Below are positions 24,848-33,618 of a stretch of 58,907 bases of DNA, in pieces (within the stretch, counting starts at the first letter, position 1; each line of letters starts with the position of its first letter). The notes beneath the pieces were generated by a model, which saw only the letters and a program-made list of their open reading frames with translations, searched no databases and was not told where the DNA came from. Both the position numbers and the translations under genes were made by a program. This DNA is from QHXQ01 sp038322995. Lineage in GTDB: Bacteria; Acidobacteriota; Blastocatellia; Pyrinomonadales; Pyrinomonadaceae. The stretch lies in contig JBBQGM010000017.1 in the NCBI GenBank assembly GCA_038322995.1, positions 1 through 58,907 of the forward strand, read 5' to 3'.

Positions 24848-24850
24848 CGC

Positions 24851-25417
24851 TCATTCGCCTTCGGTCGGTCGCTCCACGATGGCGACGCCCTCTTCGCCGT
24901 CAATGTCATCAAGCATCACCTTGATGATCTCGCTCTTCTTCGTCGGCACGAACTTGCCGACGTAATCGGCCTGAATCGGCAACTCGCGATGCTCCTTCCC
25001 GCGATCCACCAACACCGCCAACTGCACACGGCGTGGGCGACCGAAGTCGATCAACTGATCGAGCGCGGCCCGGATCGTGCGCCCCGTGTACAGCACGTCG
25101 TCGATCAAGATGATGTTGCGATTGTCCACGCCGCCCGGCAGATCAGTCCGGCGATTCACGATTGGATTCGTGCCGACGGTTGTCAGATCATCACGATAGA
25201 GCGTGATGTCCACGACGCCGGTGGGCGGGCGTTGCCCTTCGAGATCAGCGATCTTATCCGCCAGCCGCTCCGCCAGCGGCACGCCGCGCCGCTGCACGCC
25301 GACGAGATAGAGATCGTCCGCCCCGTGGTTCTCCTCCACGATCTCAGACGCCAGCCGCGCCAGCGCACGGTTGATGCGCGCGCTGTCCATAATTCTAGCT
25401 TTCTCGACAAATTCCAT
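24851..25417 (-). CDS. pyrR: Bifunctional pyr operon regulator / uracil phosphoribosyltransferase
   Basis: A 188-residue PRTase-type I protein. The PRPP motif ILIDDVLYTGRTIRAAL, the N-terminal RALARLASEIVEEN and the VDITLYRDDL block are diagnostic for PyrR. It binds UMP-loaded RNA to switch pyr attenuators and has UPRTase activity. ATG 25417 begins MEFVEK; an internal ATG nine codons on (MDSARI) matches the common family start, so the start is open. First gene of pyrR-pyrB-pyrC. Confidence 0.96.
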   Translation of the reverse strand: MEFVEKARIMDSARINRALARLASEIVEENHGADDLYLVGVQRRGVPLAERLADKIADLEGQRPPTGVVDITLYRDDLTTVGTNPIVNRRTDLPGGVDNRNIILIDDVLYTGRTIRAALDQLIDFGRPRRVQLAVLVDRGKEHRELPIQADYVGKFVPTKKSEIIKVMLDDIDGEEGVAIVERPTEGE

Positions 25418-25426
25418 TGGCTGCGG

Positions 25427-25455
25427 ATACTAACAAAGCAGGTGCCGGGTGACAA
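25427..25455 (-). promoter_or_regulatory. Sigma-70-like promoter of pyrR-pyrB-pyrC
   Basis: Minus strand TTGTCA (25455-25450), 17 bases, TAGTAT (25432-25427). Transcription would begin about 3-5 bases before the pyrR ATG, so there is no long leader: control must act at the promoter or at the pyrR-pyrB hairpin. The promoter -35 lies in a heptamer-phased GTGACAA repeat. Confidence 0.6.
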
Positions 25456-25560
25456 GGGATCGTTGACAGGAAAGCGGTGCGGTGTGACAAGTGGCGGGTG
25501 ACAAGTTAGAATCCCGCCCCGGCTGCTCGCTCATTACTTGGCACACGTCTCTGCTTCTCG

Positions 25561-26685
25561 ATGCTTTATCACTCCATCTTGCGGCCCGCCCTGTTCCGGC
25601 TTGAGCCGGAGACGGCGCACGAGTTCGCCCTGCACACGCTCTCAGTTGCGCTCGGCACGATAGCAGCGCGCCGAGCGGCCACACGACGGTTTCAATCTGC
25701 GCCCTTCGGGCCGCTAGCGCGGTTCGGATTGACGTTCACCAATCCGGTAGGCTTGGCGGCGGGGTTTGACAAGAATGGCGTGGTGATTCACCAACTCGCC
25801 GCGCTGGGTTTCGGTTTCATAGAAGTTGGGACAGTCACGCACCGGCCGCAACCGGGCAATGCCCGCCCGCGTCTGTTTCGGTTGCCGCAGGATCGCGCGT
25901 TGCTTAATCGGCAAGGGTTTAATAACGCTGGCGCGGCGGCGCTCGCCGCACGCTTACAAGCGCAGGCACATCCTGATTGTATGCTGGGCATCAACATCGG
26001 CAAGAGCCGCGTGGTTGCAGTTGCCGATGCGATTCCTGATTATCTGGGGAGTTTCGAGTTGATCTGGCCGCACGCGGACTACATTACCGTCAATGTCAGT
26101 TCGCCGAACACGCCCAACTTGCGCGAGTTGCAACGCGCCGACGCGCTGGCCGCGTTGCTGGCCGAGTTGCAACGGCGCAACCGCGAGATCGCTGCCGCGC
26201 ACGCACGTCAACCCGTCCCACTGCTCGTCAAAGTCGCGCCTGATCTGGACGTGCGCGAGCTTGAAATGATCGTTGACGTGGCCCAGCGCACCGAACTTGC
26301 CGGTATCATTGCCACCAACACGACGACGAGCCGCGCGCACCTGCGCACACCCGCGCGCGTCGTCGAAAGTTGCGGCGCAGGCGGCTTGAGCGGTGCGCCG
26401 CTTGCTGCGCGCTCGAATGAGGTTATCGCCATGCTCTACCGGCTCGCGCGCGGCACGCTCACGATCATCGGCGTCGGCGGCATCTTCAATGCAGCCGACG
26501 CCTGGGCCAAGATTTGCGCCGGCGCGAGCCTCGTGCAACTCTACACAGGCTTCATCTATGAAGGCGTCGGCATCGCGCGCGACATCAACGAAGGACTCGC
26601 GCGCCACGTCCAACAAAACGGCTTCCGTACGCTTGACGAAGCCATCGGCTGCCGGGCAGAAGCGCGATTAGCTGTTAGCTGTTAG
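25561..26685 (+). CDS. pyrD: Dihydroorotate dehydrogenase (quinone), class 2
   Basis: A 374-residue membrane-associated flavoprotein that passes electrons to quinone, here presumably menaquinone. The N-terminal amphipathic part (LRPALFRLEPETAHEFAL), the FMN site NPVGLAAGFDKNG, catalytic Ser in NVSSPNTPNLR, and LVKVAPDL identify class 2. Divergent from pyrR with a shared gap. The last codons (LAVSC and the stop) are formed by a TTAGCTG heptamer run that continues into the spacer, so the C-terminus is extended by repeat DNA. Confidence 0.96.
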   Translation: MLYHSILRPALFRLEPETAHEFALHTLSVALGTIAARRAATRRFQSAPFGPLARFGLTFTNPVGLAAGFDKNGVVIHQLAALGFGFIEVGTVTHRPQPGNARPRLFRLPQDRALLNRQGFNNAGAAALAARLQAQAHPDCMLGINIGKSRVVAVADAIPDYLGSFELIWPHADYITVNVSSPNTPNLRELQRADALAALLAELQRRNREIAAAHARQPVPLLVKVAPDLDVRELEMIVDVAQRTELAGIIATNTTTSRAHLRTPARVVESCGAGGLSGAPLAARSNEVIAMLYRLARGTLTIIGVGGIFNAADAWAKICAGASLVQLYTGFIYEGVGIARDINEGLARHVQQNGFRTLDEAIGCRAEARLAVSC

Positions 26686-26782
26686 CTTTCTGCAACCTAC
26701 TCATATTGTGCGCTTCAATGCGGGCTGAAAGTTGGCGCAGGTTTCTGGCTAATTGCTAACGACTAAGCGCCAACAGCTTCTT

Positions 26783-27520
26783 ATGAACGACAAACTGATC
26801 ATCGCGCTCGACGTTGACGATATCGCCGTAGCGCGCGAGTTACTGAGTAAGTTGCGTGGGCATGCGGGGATGTTCAAAGTCGGCTCGCAGTTGTTCACGG
26901 CGGCCGGCCCCGCGTTCGTGCGCGAGATCGTGGCGGCGGGCGGGCGGGTGTTCCTCGATCTTAAATTTCACGACATCCCGAACACAGTCGCGGCGGCGTG
27001 CCGCGCGGCGGTGCGGCTCGGCGTCGCGCTCCTTAACGTGCATGCGGCGGGCGGTGGCGAGATGCTGCGCCGCGCGGCCGAGGCAACGGCGGAGACGGCC
27101 GCGCGCGCGAACCTACCGCGCCCTAAACTGATCGCTGTCACCGTGCTGACGAGCAGCGACGCGGCGACGCTCGCCGAGATCGGCGTACACGAAACACCAG
27201 TGGCGCAGGTGACGCGGCTCGCACGTCTTACAGCCGCGTGCGGGCTTGATGGCGTGGTCGCCTCGCCGCACGAGATCGCATCCGTGCGCGCCGCCATCGC
27301 ACAACGCGACTTTCTCATCGTCACACCGGGCGTACATCCGCAGGGACAAGCTTATGGCGATCAGAAGCGCGTGCTGACGCCGGCTGAGGCCGTGCGTCTA
27401 GGCGCTGATTATCTCGTCGTCGGACGCGCGATTCTCAATGCGTCCGATCCGTTGCGCGCGGCTGAGGAGATCGGCAAGGAGATGACGCGGGCGCGCGAAA
27501 GCACCGCCGCTGAGCCTTGA
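26783..27520 (+). CDS. pyrF: Orotidine-5'-phosphate decarboxylase
   Basis: A 245-residue group I OMP decarboxylase. The active-site motif DLKFHDIPNTV, the phosphate-loop region VTPGVHPQG, and AEAVRLGADYLVVGRAIL are all conserved. Start ATG 26783 (MNDKLIIALDVD) fits the family. With pyrD it gives the last steps to UMP; pyrE is not in the window. Heptamer repeats border both sides of the gene (26748-26761 and 27521-27535). Confidence 0.97.
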   Translation: MNDKLIIALDVDDIAVARELLSKLRGHAGMFKVGSQLFTAAGPAFVREIVAAGGRVFLDLKFHDIPNTVAAACRAAVRLGVALLNVHAAGGGEMLRRAAEATAETAARANLPRPKLIAVTVLTSSDAATLAEIGVHETPVAQVTRLARLTAACGLDGVVASPHEIASVRAAIAQRDFLIVTPGVHPQGQAYGDQKRVLTPAEAVRLGADYLVVGRAILNASDPLRAAEEIGKEMTRARESTAAEP

Positions 27521-27709
27521 ACCGTTAACCGTTACTTTATCTTTCACTCCGCCGGCCCGCATGCCGCGCGCGGTGGAATCTGGTAACATCTCATTCCCCG
27601 AACGCATCTTTAGGAACAGGTCGGGCGCGAGCGGCGTGTAACGTTATGCGTGCGCGCACGCGCGGGTGGGGTTTACACGAGAAGCCGCGATAAAGGGGAA
27701 GCGACTGTT

Positions 27710-29260
27710 TTGCAGCGAAGAGGCCGCCTGCTATCGGCACTGATAATTTTATGCTGTCTCTGCGCCGCAGCCGTCCGGGCGCAGCAGCCAAACGCAGGCG
27801 CAGACACCGCGCCCACACGCCCGCCTGCTTATCAAGTCGGCGAGAAACTGACCTATTCGGTCTCCTTCTCAACCTTCGCGCCGGCCGCCTACGTCGAACT
27901 ATTCGTCGCCGGCCGCGCGACTTACTTCAACCGCGCGGGTATCGAACTACGCGCACATGTCGCCACCGTCGAGGCTGCCCGCGCTACGCTCTACTCGATT
28001 AATAACGACTACGTCGCATACGTCGATCCCTCAACCGGACTGCCCTTCCACACGCAACTTACCAAGCGCGCACCCGATGCGCCTACAAGTGTGACCAGCG
28101 GCTCGTTCGATACCGACACGAGTTTGCTCAACGCCGGGGTCACGAGCGAGGACAGCGCGCCAGCAACATTCGATCTCCTCGCGGCGCTCTTCTACCTGCG
28201 CTCGCTGCCGCTTGCGCCCGGTGCGACCTATCCGTTCAGCGCCCAGAACGGCCCGACGCAGTATCAGGCCGAGTTGCGCGTGCTGGGCCGTGAGACGGTT
28301 AAGACATCAGCCGGTTCTTTCAACGCGATTGTCGCGCAAGTGCGCGTGGCGAAGGACGCGGCGGCAAACAACCTGCGCACACGCATTTACTTCACCGACG
28401 ATGAGCGGCACGTGCCCGTACTATTTAGTGTGCGCCTGCCGGCCGGCGAGGTGCGCGCCGAATTGGCGAGCGCGGACGTGGCCGAACCGCCGCTGCCAGC
28501 GGCTATCGCTGAGGCGCAGCCAACGCCGACGCCGCGCCCAACGCCGACGCCTAAGCCGACACCACGCGAGATCGCGCCGAAGCCGCTCGCCGATCTGCCC
28601 TTCAAGATCGGCGAGCAGTTGAGTTTCAATTTTTATCTGGGCGCGGCCACGCAGCCAGTCGGCACGGCCAACTTTCAGGTGCGCCAGCGCGGGAAATTTT
28701 TTAACCGCGACGGCATCCTGCTGAGCGCCGTGCTATTCACTACTCCCGCCGGGCAACGCCTGTTCCCCGTGAGCGACAAGATAGACGCCTACGTGGACGC
28801 GACGACGCTGCTGCCCTACCGCACCGAGCTACAAGTACAAGAGGGCAACCATCGCGTGCAGGGCGTGGTCACAATCGATCAGGAACGTGGTACGGCCGTC
28901 GTGACGGACGGCAAGTCGCTGGAGATTCCGGTCGGCACATATGACTGGGTCTCCATCCTCTACGCGCTACGCTCGTTCGATCTCACGCCGCCCAAACGGA
29001 ATGCCCTCTCGCTGCTCATCAACAAACAACCGCGCACGCTCTTCATCACCGCGAACAAACGCGAGACCATCGAACTAGGCGGGCAACGTATCCCTGCGGT
29101 GCAACTCTCACTCGTCACCGACGATGCGCAGGGCGACCGACTGGCTCTACGTCTCTGGGTCAGCCTTGACCGTCGTCGCCTGCCCCTGCGCATCACAGCG
29201 ACCACCCCCATCGGCCCGGTGCGCGCCGACCTCTCAATCATTCCGCTGACGCAACAGTGA
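27710..29260 (+). CDS. Exported two-domain DUF3108 protein
   Basis: About 516 residues from a TTG at 27710, chosen for its AAGGGGA site and because a signal peptide (RLLSALIILCCLCAAAVRA) follows directly; a GTG at 27650 is the other option. Two DUF3108 beta-domains of about 225 residues (each starting GEKLTYSVSF / GEQLSFNFYL and containing TGLPF / TLLPY) are joined by a Thr-Pro linker near residue 260-285. DUF3108 proteins are periplasmic or outer-membrane factors of unknown role. Confidence 0.8.
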   Translation: MQRRGRLLSALIILCCLCAAAVRAQQPNAGADTAPTRPPAYQVGEKLTYSVSFSTFAPAAYVELFVAGRATYFNRAGIELRAHVATVEAARATLYSINNDYVAYVDPSTGLPFHTQLTKRAPDAPTSVTSGSFDTDTSLLNAGVTSEDSAPATFDLLAALFYLRSLPLAPGATYPFSAQNGPTQYQAELRVLGRETVKTSAGSFNAIVAQVRVAKDAAANNLRTRIYFTDDERHVPVLFSVRLPAGEVRAELASADVAEPPLPAAIAEAQPTPTPRPTPTPKPTPREIAPKPLADLPFKIGEQLSFNFYLGAATQPVGTANFQVRQRGKFFNRDGILLSAVLFTTPAGQRLFPVSDKIDAYVDATTLLPYRTELQVQEGNHRVQGVVTIDQERGTAVVTDGKSLEIPVGTYDWVSILYALRSFDLTPPKRNALSLLINKQPRTLFITANKRETIELGGQRIPAVQLSLVTDDAQGDRLALRLWVSLDRRRLPLRITATTPIGPVRADLSIIPLTQQ

Positions 29261-29424
29261 ATTAGCCTTACAGCGACTGTCAGCCAGATAAAAGCGCGGC
29301 TGGAACATAGGTTTAGCAGTGCGGCAGGGAGACCGTTGTTGCCCAAAATATTCTAGCCTTATCGCGGTGCGTCAGTGCTTCCCTAAAACATTTCTGCTGG
29401 CGGCTCGAATTTTCCTTAAAATGA

Positions 29425-29455
29425 AATTGAAATCTATTTTCAATTCCGCTATACT
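29425..29455 (+). promoter_or_regulatory. feo promoter with overlapping Fur-like operator
   Basis: An exact 8-bp inverted repeat AATTGAAA (29425-29432) / TTTCAATT (29438-29445) with a five-base centre has the size and AT-rich form of a Fur or related metalloregulator box. It coincides with a promoter: TTGAAA (29427-29432), 17-base spacer, TATACT (29450-29455). The regulator would block RNA polymerase when iron is plentiful. Confidence 0.75.
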
Positions 29456-29527
29456 CAGGACAGAGTGCTAGTTCACTCTCTTGGCAATCATCTTCTGCGA
29501 AAGGCACGCGCCCGGCGCAAGAGCTTT

Positions 29528-29830
29528 ATGAGTGCAATTACACATGATCTGTTAATACCTAAGCCGATTGAGATCGCGCCGCAGGTTAGACCTAACACGA
29601 CGAGTTTGAACACCCTGCCGCGTGGCCGGGCGGCGCGTGTGGTGGCGGTGGGCGGCGTGGGCGCGGTGGCGCGGCGACTGATGGAAATGGGCGTCGTGCC
29701 GGGTGCGCGGGTCAGTGTCGTTAAGGTTGCGCCGCTCGGCGATCCGATCCAGGTGCGCGTGCGCGGCTATGATCTCGCGTTGCGCCGCGCCGAAGCGCAG
29801 ACGATCAGCGTCGTACTCAGCGACAACTAA
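29528..29830 (+). CDS. feoA: Ferrous iron transport protein A
   Basis: A 100-residue cytosolic SH3-like protein that supports FeoB. The fold runs from LNTLPRGRAARVVAV through RRLMEMGVVPGARVSVVKVAPLGDPIQVRVRGYDLALRRAEA, the full FeoA pattern. ATG 29528 was chosen after weak GAGC upstream; about 25 variable residues precede the domain. First gene of feoA-feoB, behind a Fur-like promoter. Confidence 0.95.
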   Translation: MSAITHDLLIPKPIEIAPQVRPNTTSLNTLPRGRAARVVAVGGVGAVARRLMEMGVVPGARVSVVKVAPLGDPIQVRVRGYDLALRRAEAQTISVVLSDN

Positions 29831-29847
29831 TAAGTGGCAAGTGCGTG

Positions 29848-29915
29848 AATCGTGCCGCGTAAATGGTTAGCAGATTGCGTCCTTCTGCTATTCACGATTT
29901 ACGTTGCACGATTTA
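29848..29915. repeat. Inverted heptamer repeat between feoA and feoB
   Basis: CGTGAAT CGTGCCG CGTAAAT on the left and ATTCACG ATTTACG TTGCACG on the right are heptamer runs in opposite orientation. They can fold into an imperfect hairpin (29848-29873 with 29885-29915). It occupies most of the 110-base gap within the operon. Confidence 0.7.
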
Positions 29916-29940
29916 ATGCTTTTAGACAGCACCGGTTTTT

Positions 29941-32175
29941 ATGCAAGCAGTTCCTTTCCTGTCCACGCCGCCCGCCGCCGCTGCCCACGATGCGCGGGCG
30001 TTGACGGTGGCGCTGGCCGGCAACCCCAACGCAGGCAAGACGAGTCTTTTTAATGCGCTGACCGGTTTGCGGCAGAAGGTCGCCAACTATCCCGGCGTGA
30101 CCGTCGAACGTAAAGAGGGCGTATGGCCGCTCACGAACAGCGCCGCCCCGCCCGCGCGCCTCGTCGATCTGCCCGGTCTCTACAGCCTCGATGCCACTTC
30201 GCTCGACGAGCGCATCGCGCGCGACATCATGCTGGGCGTGGCGACGGTCAGCCCTGCGCCCGACGTGATCGTCGCGGTCGTGGATGCTACTAACCTTGAG
30301 CGCAATCTCTATCTCGTGACGCAGATCATGGAGACGGGCCGGCCGCTTGTCATCGCCCTGACGATGATTGATCTAGCAGCGCGGCGCGGCATTGAGATCG
30401 ACGCGGCGCAGTTGAGCCAGGCGCTCGGCGTGCCGGTTGTGCCGGTCGTGGCCAAACAGCGGCGCGGACTCGACGCGCTGGCAGCGGCCGTCTTATGCGC
30501 GGCGGATGTGCAATGCGCGAGCAACGCAGGCTGGCGACTGTCGGAGGCGGCCGAGCGCGAACTGCTGGCGCTTGCGGGCGACAACGATAACGGGACCACC
30601 GACGCGCAGAGGGCGCGGGGCACGGATGGCGCGCGGCGACACGCGGCCCTGGTCGATCTGTATGCTGATGAGTTGCCGACGGAGGCGACGCGGCAGCAAG
30701 CGATCAAAGCTGCGCGGGCGCGGCTTGAGGCAACGAACCCGACGTGGTGGCAAGAGCCGCTGGTCGCGCGCTACGATTGGATCGAGCGGGTCGCGCACGG
30801 CGTGGTGCGGCGGCGAGCCAATGACCGGACGCAAGCGACGGATCGCATTGACGCCTTCGTGACGCATAGATTCTTCGGCCCTGTGATCTTGCTCGTCGTG
30901 ATGATCCTCGTCTTCCAGACGATCTTTTCGTGGGCGCAGTTGCCGATGGACTTGATCGACCAGGGTTTCGGTACGCTTGGCGCTGCGGTGCGGCTGCACA
31001 TGTCGCCGGGGTTGTTAACTGATCTGCTCGTGGACGGTGTCATCGCAGGCGTTGGCGGCGTGCTGGTCTTCCTGCCACAAATTCTGTTGCTGTTCTTCTT
31101 TATCGCATTGCTGGAAGACAGCGGTTACATGGCGCGGGCGGCGTTTTTGATGGATCGGTTGATGCGCGGGGTGGGCTTGCATGGCAAGGCGTTCATGCCG
31201 CTCTTGAGCAGTTTCGCGTGCGCGATTCCGGGTATTATGGCGACGCGCACGATTGAGCAGCCGAAGGATCGCCTGGCGACGATTTTGATCGCGCCGTTTA
31301 TGAGTTGCTCGGCGCGTTTGCCGGTCTATACGTTGATGATCGCGGCGTTCTTCACGGGGCGCAAAGTGTTCGGCGTCGTGTCGGTCGGCGTGCTGATCAT
31401 CATGGCGATGTACTTATTGGGGATCGTAGTGGCGCTCTGCGTGGCTTGGGTGTTGAAGCATACTATCTTGAAATCGCCGCCGCCGCCGCTCGTGCTTGAG
31501 TTGCCACCGTATCGCATGCCGGGCGTCGTCAACATCGCGCAGGCGATGCGTTCGCGCGCCTGGATGTTTGTACAACGCGCGGGCACGGTCATTTTAGCCA
31601 TCTCGATTCTGCTCTGGGTGCTGGTCACGTTCCCGCGCCTGCCCGCGTCGCCCAGCGGAAGCGCGCCGCCGCCGACCGCACAGGCCCGGACGGCCGCCGG
31701 GACTACTGCGCCGGACGAGACCGCGCAGACGACTGCGCAGAGCGAGCAGATACGGCAGAGTTTCGCGGGCCGCCTCGGCCGCCTGATCGAGCCGGCCATC
31801 GCGCCGCTCGGCTTCGACTGGCAGATGGGCATCGGGCTGATCGCATCGTTCGCCGCGCGCGAGACGCTGGTCTCGACGTTGAGCATCGTCTATAACGTCG
31901 GCGACGGGAACGCTGGCAGCGGGTCAGGCTCGCTCATCGATGCGGTGCGTAATGCGCGCCGACCTGATGGCCGCAAAGCGTGGACGCCGCTCGTGGCTGT
32001 GTCGATGATGGTCTTTTTCGTGCTCGCGTGTCAGTGCATGTCCACGGTCGCCATTGTGCGGCGCGAGACGAACTCATGGCGCTGGCCGCTGTTTATGGTC
32101 GCGTATATGCTTGTGCTGGCCTACGGCGCGTCGTTCATCACGTATCAGGGCGGACGACTGTTGGGCTTTAGTTAA
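29941..32175 (+). CDS. feoB: Ferrous iron transport protein B
   Basis: A 744-residue inner-membrane Fe(II) transporter. The N-terminal G domain (about 20-190) has GNPNAGKTSLFNALTG, the NYPGVTVE switch I and DLPGLYSLD. Gate-type membrane domains follow (from about 330), with the conserved FLPQI..LFFFI and CAIPGIMATRTI segments, and end at about residue 740. The periplasmic loop near 565-600 is Ala/Thr-rich and longer than usual. Co-transcribed with feoA. Confidence 0.96.
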   Translation: MQAVPFLSTPPAAAAHDARALTVALAGNPNAGKTSLFNALTGLRQKVANYPGVTVERKEGVWPLTNSAAPPARLVDLPGLYSLDATSLDERIARDIMLGVATVSPAPDVIVAVVDATNLERNLYLVTQIMETGRPLVIALTMIDLAARRGIEIDAAQLSQALGVPVVPVVAKQRRGLDALAAAVLCAADVQCASNAGWRLSEAAERELLALAGDNDNGTTDAQRARGTDGARRHAALVDLYADELPTEATRQQAIKAARARLEATNPTWWQEPLVARYDWIERVAHGVVRRRANDRTQATDRIDAFVTHRFFGPVILLVVMILVFQTIFSWAQLPMDLIDQGFGTLGAAVRLHMSPGLLTDLLVDGVIAGVGGVLVFLPQILLLFFFIALLEDSGYMARAAFLMDRLMRGVGLHGKAFMPLLSSFACAIPGIMATRTIEQPKDRLATILIAPFMSCSARLPVYTLMIAAFFTGRKVFGVVSVGVLIIMAMYLLGIVVALCVAWVLKHTILKSPPPPLVLELPPYRMPGVVNIAQAMRSRAWMFVQRAGTVILAISILLWVLVTFPRLPASPSGSAPPPTAQARTAAGTTAPDETAQTTAQSEQIRQSFAGRLGRLIEPAIAPLGFDWQMGIGLIASFAARETLVSTLSIVYNVGDGNAGSGSGSLIDAVRNARRPDGRKAWTPLVAVSMMVFFVLACQCMSTVAIVRRETNSWRWPLFMVAYMLVLAYGASFITYQGGRLLGFS

Positions 32176-32225
32176 ACAGGTAGCCGCAGGCGTTCCCCGT
32201 TCAGTTACTCGTGCTTGGTGTGTAA

Positions 32226-32456
32226 TTGACTGACTGGCAAAACATCGCGGTATTGTTGATCGTGCTGGCGGCGCTGCTCTACGTCGGGCGGCGCGGTTGG
32301 GCGCGGCTGCGCTCGTTCCGGGCGCGCGGGGCAAACGACGCCGCGTGCGCCACGGGCTGCGGCAGTTGCGGCACCGGGCCGGCGACAGCGCAACCGGTCG
32401 GCGCAAGGATTGTGCAGATCGAACGCGCGGCCGGCCGTCGCTCAGCGCCACGTTAG
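32226..32456 (+). CDS. FeoB-associated Cys-rich membrane protein
   Basis: A 76-residue protein from a TTG start (TTG-ACT-GAC-TGG, MTDW). One membrane helix (about 6-22, NIAVLLIVLAALLYVG) is followed by basic residues and a cysteine cluster CATGCGSCG. This is the pattern of the small Cys-rich partners found after feoB (PF12669 type). It lies 50 bases downstream of feoB and before the operon terminator. Confidence 0.8.
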   Translation: MTDWQNIAVLLIVLAALLYVGRRGWARLRSFRARGANDAACATGCGSCGTGPATAQPVGARIVQIERAAGRRSAPR

Positions 32457-32484
32457 GTAGGGACGAGCCACAACCCGTCTGATG

Positions 32485-32524
32485 AAAGACAGGGGAGGGA
32501 TCAACTGATCTCTCCCCTGTCTTT
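32485..32524 (+). terminator. Intrinsic terminator of the feo operon
   Basis: AAAGACAGGGGAG..GATC pairs with GATC..CTCCCCTGTCTTT around a small loop (one G-U pair), giving a stem of more than 15 bp that ends in TTTT (32522-32525). Confidence 0.87.
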
Positions 32525-32992
32525 TATACGCTTGATGAATAGCCTGTGTGCGCTTGCCAAACAAAATATGCGGATAGTGTCTATGCCCTAAAGCGTCAGC
32601 CCCGCCAACAGAAACATGGCGTCGAGTTACGGTATTCCAATCAGGTATGGTTACTGCCGGGCGCGGGGCACACTTCGGGGTCGAACAGTCCACGGTGGAC
32701 GGGGACAAAGCGGTGTGCATCTCGGGCCGGGGGTTTTAGCCGCGTGACTAAGCCTTAAAGATAATGAGACTGAAGTTGGTTGCAAAGGTTGCGGTTGCGT
32801 TGGGGGCCACTAGCTATGTAGGTTGGATGAACTTGATGCCGTCGCCTGTCTATTAAATCAGAGAGGACTAGCGCGCACTATAAGCGCACCGGCCCGCTAC
32901 AATCAAATATGCGTCCATGAACATCCGTTGCGACGGCAGCGGCTCAACCAGGGTTGAATCTACGGCGTGGATGAGGTCATAATGCGCGCGTG
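32525..32992. other. Intergenic stretch without a supported gene
   Basis: I find no tRNA, riboswitch or supported gene here. One short frame, 32647-32739 (ATG to TAG, 30 codons, GAHFGVEQSTVDGDKAVCISG), has coding-like composition and can be extended upstream to about 32577 without a start; it may be the tail of a decayed gene. The rest shows no clear structure. Confidence 0.4.
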
Positions 32993-33472
32993 ATGCAGAC
33001 AAGTTTCATCTTACCGCTCGTGCTTGCGCTTGCCCTGCAAGGCGGCTCATGCCGAAAGCAGCCACACATGAAAAATAACACCAACACCTCGACTGAGCAC
33101 AGCGTAGCGTCGCCCATGCCAACGCCGGCCGCTACACCGGTCACGGCGCGTGTGGCCACAGGACTGTGGGGCGGGCAACACGTACGCCTTGAGGTCACAG
33201 CGACGGGCGCGAGCATCGAGTTCGACTGCGGGCACGGCACGCTTGATGCGCCGCTCACGCTACAGGCCGGCCGCTTCGACGTAGCCGGCACATACGTGCG
33301 CGAGGGCGGGGCCACCCGCGGCGGCTCGGAGAAGGGCCGGTCGGCGCGCTTCAAAGGACAGGTCGAAGGCGCGCGGATGACGTTGACCTTTGCACTCGAT
33401 GGCACGGACGACACAACCGACTCGTTCAGCTTATTGCACGGCGCAGAAGCGCGCCTCGTCAAATGCAAATGA
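32993..33472 (+). CDS. Putative exported small lipoprotein-like protein
   Basis: A 159-residue protein from ATG 32993 (GTG at 32990 possible). The start is hydrophobic (FILPLVLALALQGGSC), with Cys near residue 20 as a possible lipobox (LQGGSC), so it is probably a lipoprotein. A Thr/Pro-rich stretch (about 33-52) precedes a beta-rich domain (TGLWGGQHVRLEVTATGASIEFDCGHG) that resembles small secreted proteins of unknown function in this group. It converges with the TonB gene. Confidence 0.65.
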   Translation: MQTSFILPLVLALALQGGSCRKQPHMKNNTNTSTEHSVASPMPTPAATPVTARVATGLWGGQHVRLEVTATGASIEFDCGHGTLDAPLTLQAGRFDVAGTYVREGGATRGGSEKGRSARFKGQVEGARMTLTFALDGTDDTTDSFSLLHGAEARLVKCK

Positions 33473-33537
33473 AAATATAGCTGCATGCGTGCGCGGCTTG
33501 GCCGGCTGCTTCGTACCGGCCCACCCATTAAGTTTCT

Positions 33538-33587
33538 GCACAGCATCAGGGGCCGGGATCACTTGATCCCGGCCCCTGATGCTGTGC
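33538..33587. terminator. Bidirectional terminator, 24-bp perfect inverted repeat
   Basis: GCACAGCATCAGGGGCCGGG.. (33538-33561) is an exact inverted copy of 33564-33587 with only two central bases. It separates the convergent lipoprotein and TonB genes. There is no U run on either side. Confidence 0.8.
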
Positions 33588-33618
33588 AATGTGGCGCGCG
33601 GTTGGCGCGAGATGCCTT

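Noticed and set aside
32442..32720. Minus-strand frame overlapping the feo terminator
   Set aside because: It runs through the terminator hairpin and has no ribosome binding site or family resemblance.
32640..32760. tRNA or riboswitch suggested by CTTCGGGGTCGAAC in the gap after feo
   Set aside because: No acceptor stem, anticodon arm or known riboswitch core could be aligned around it.
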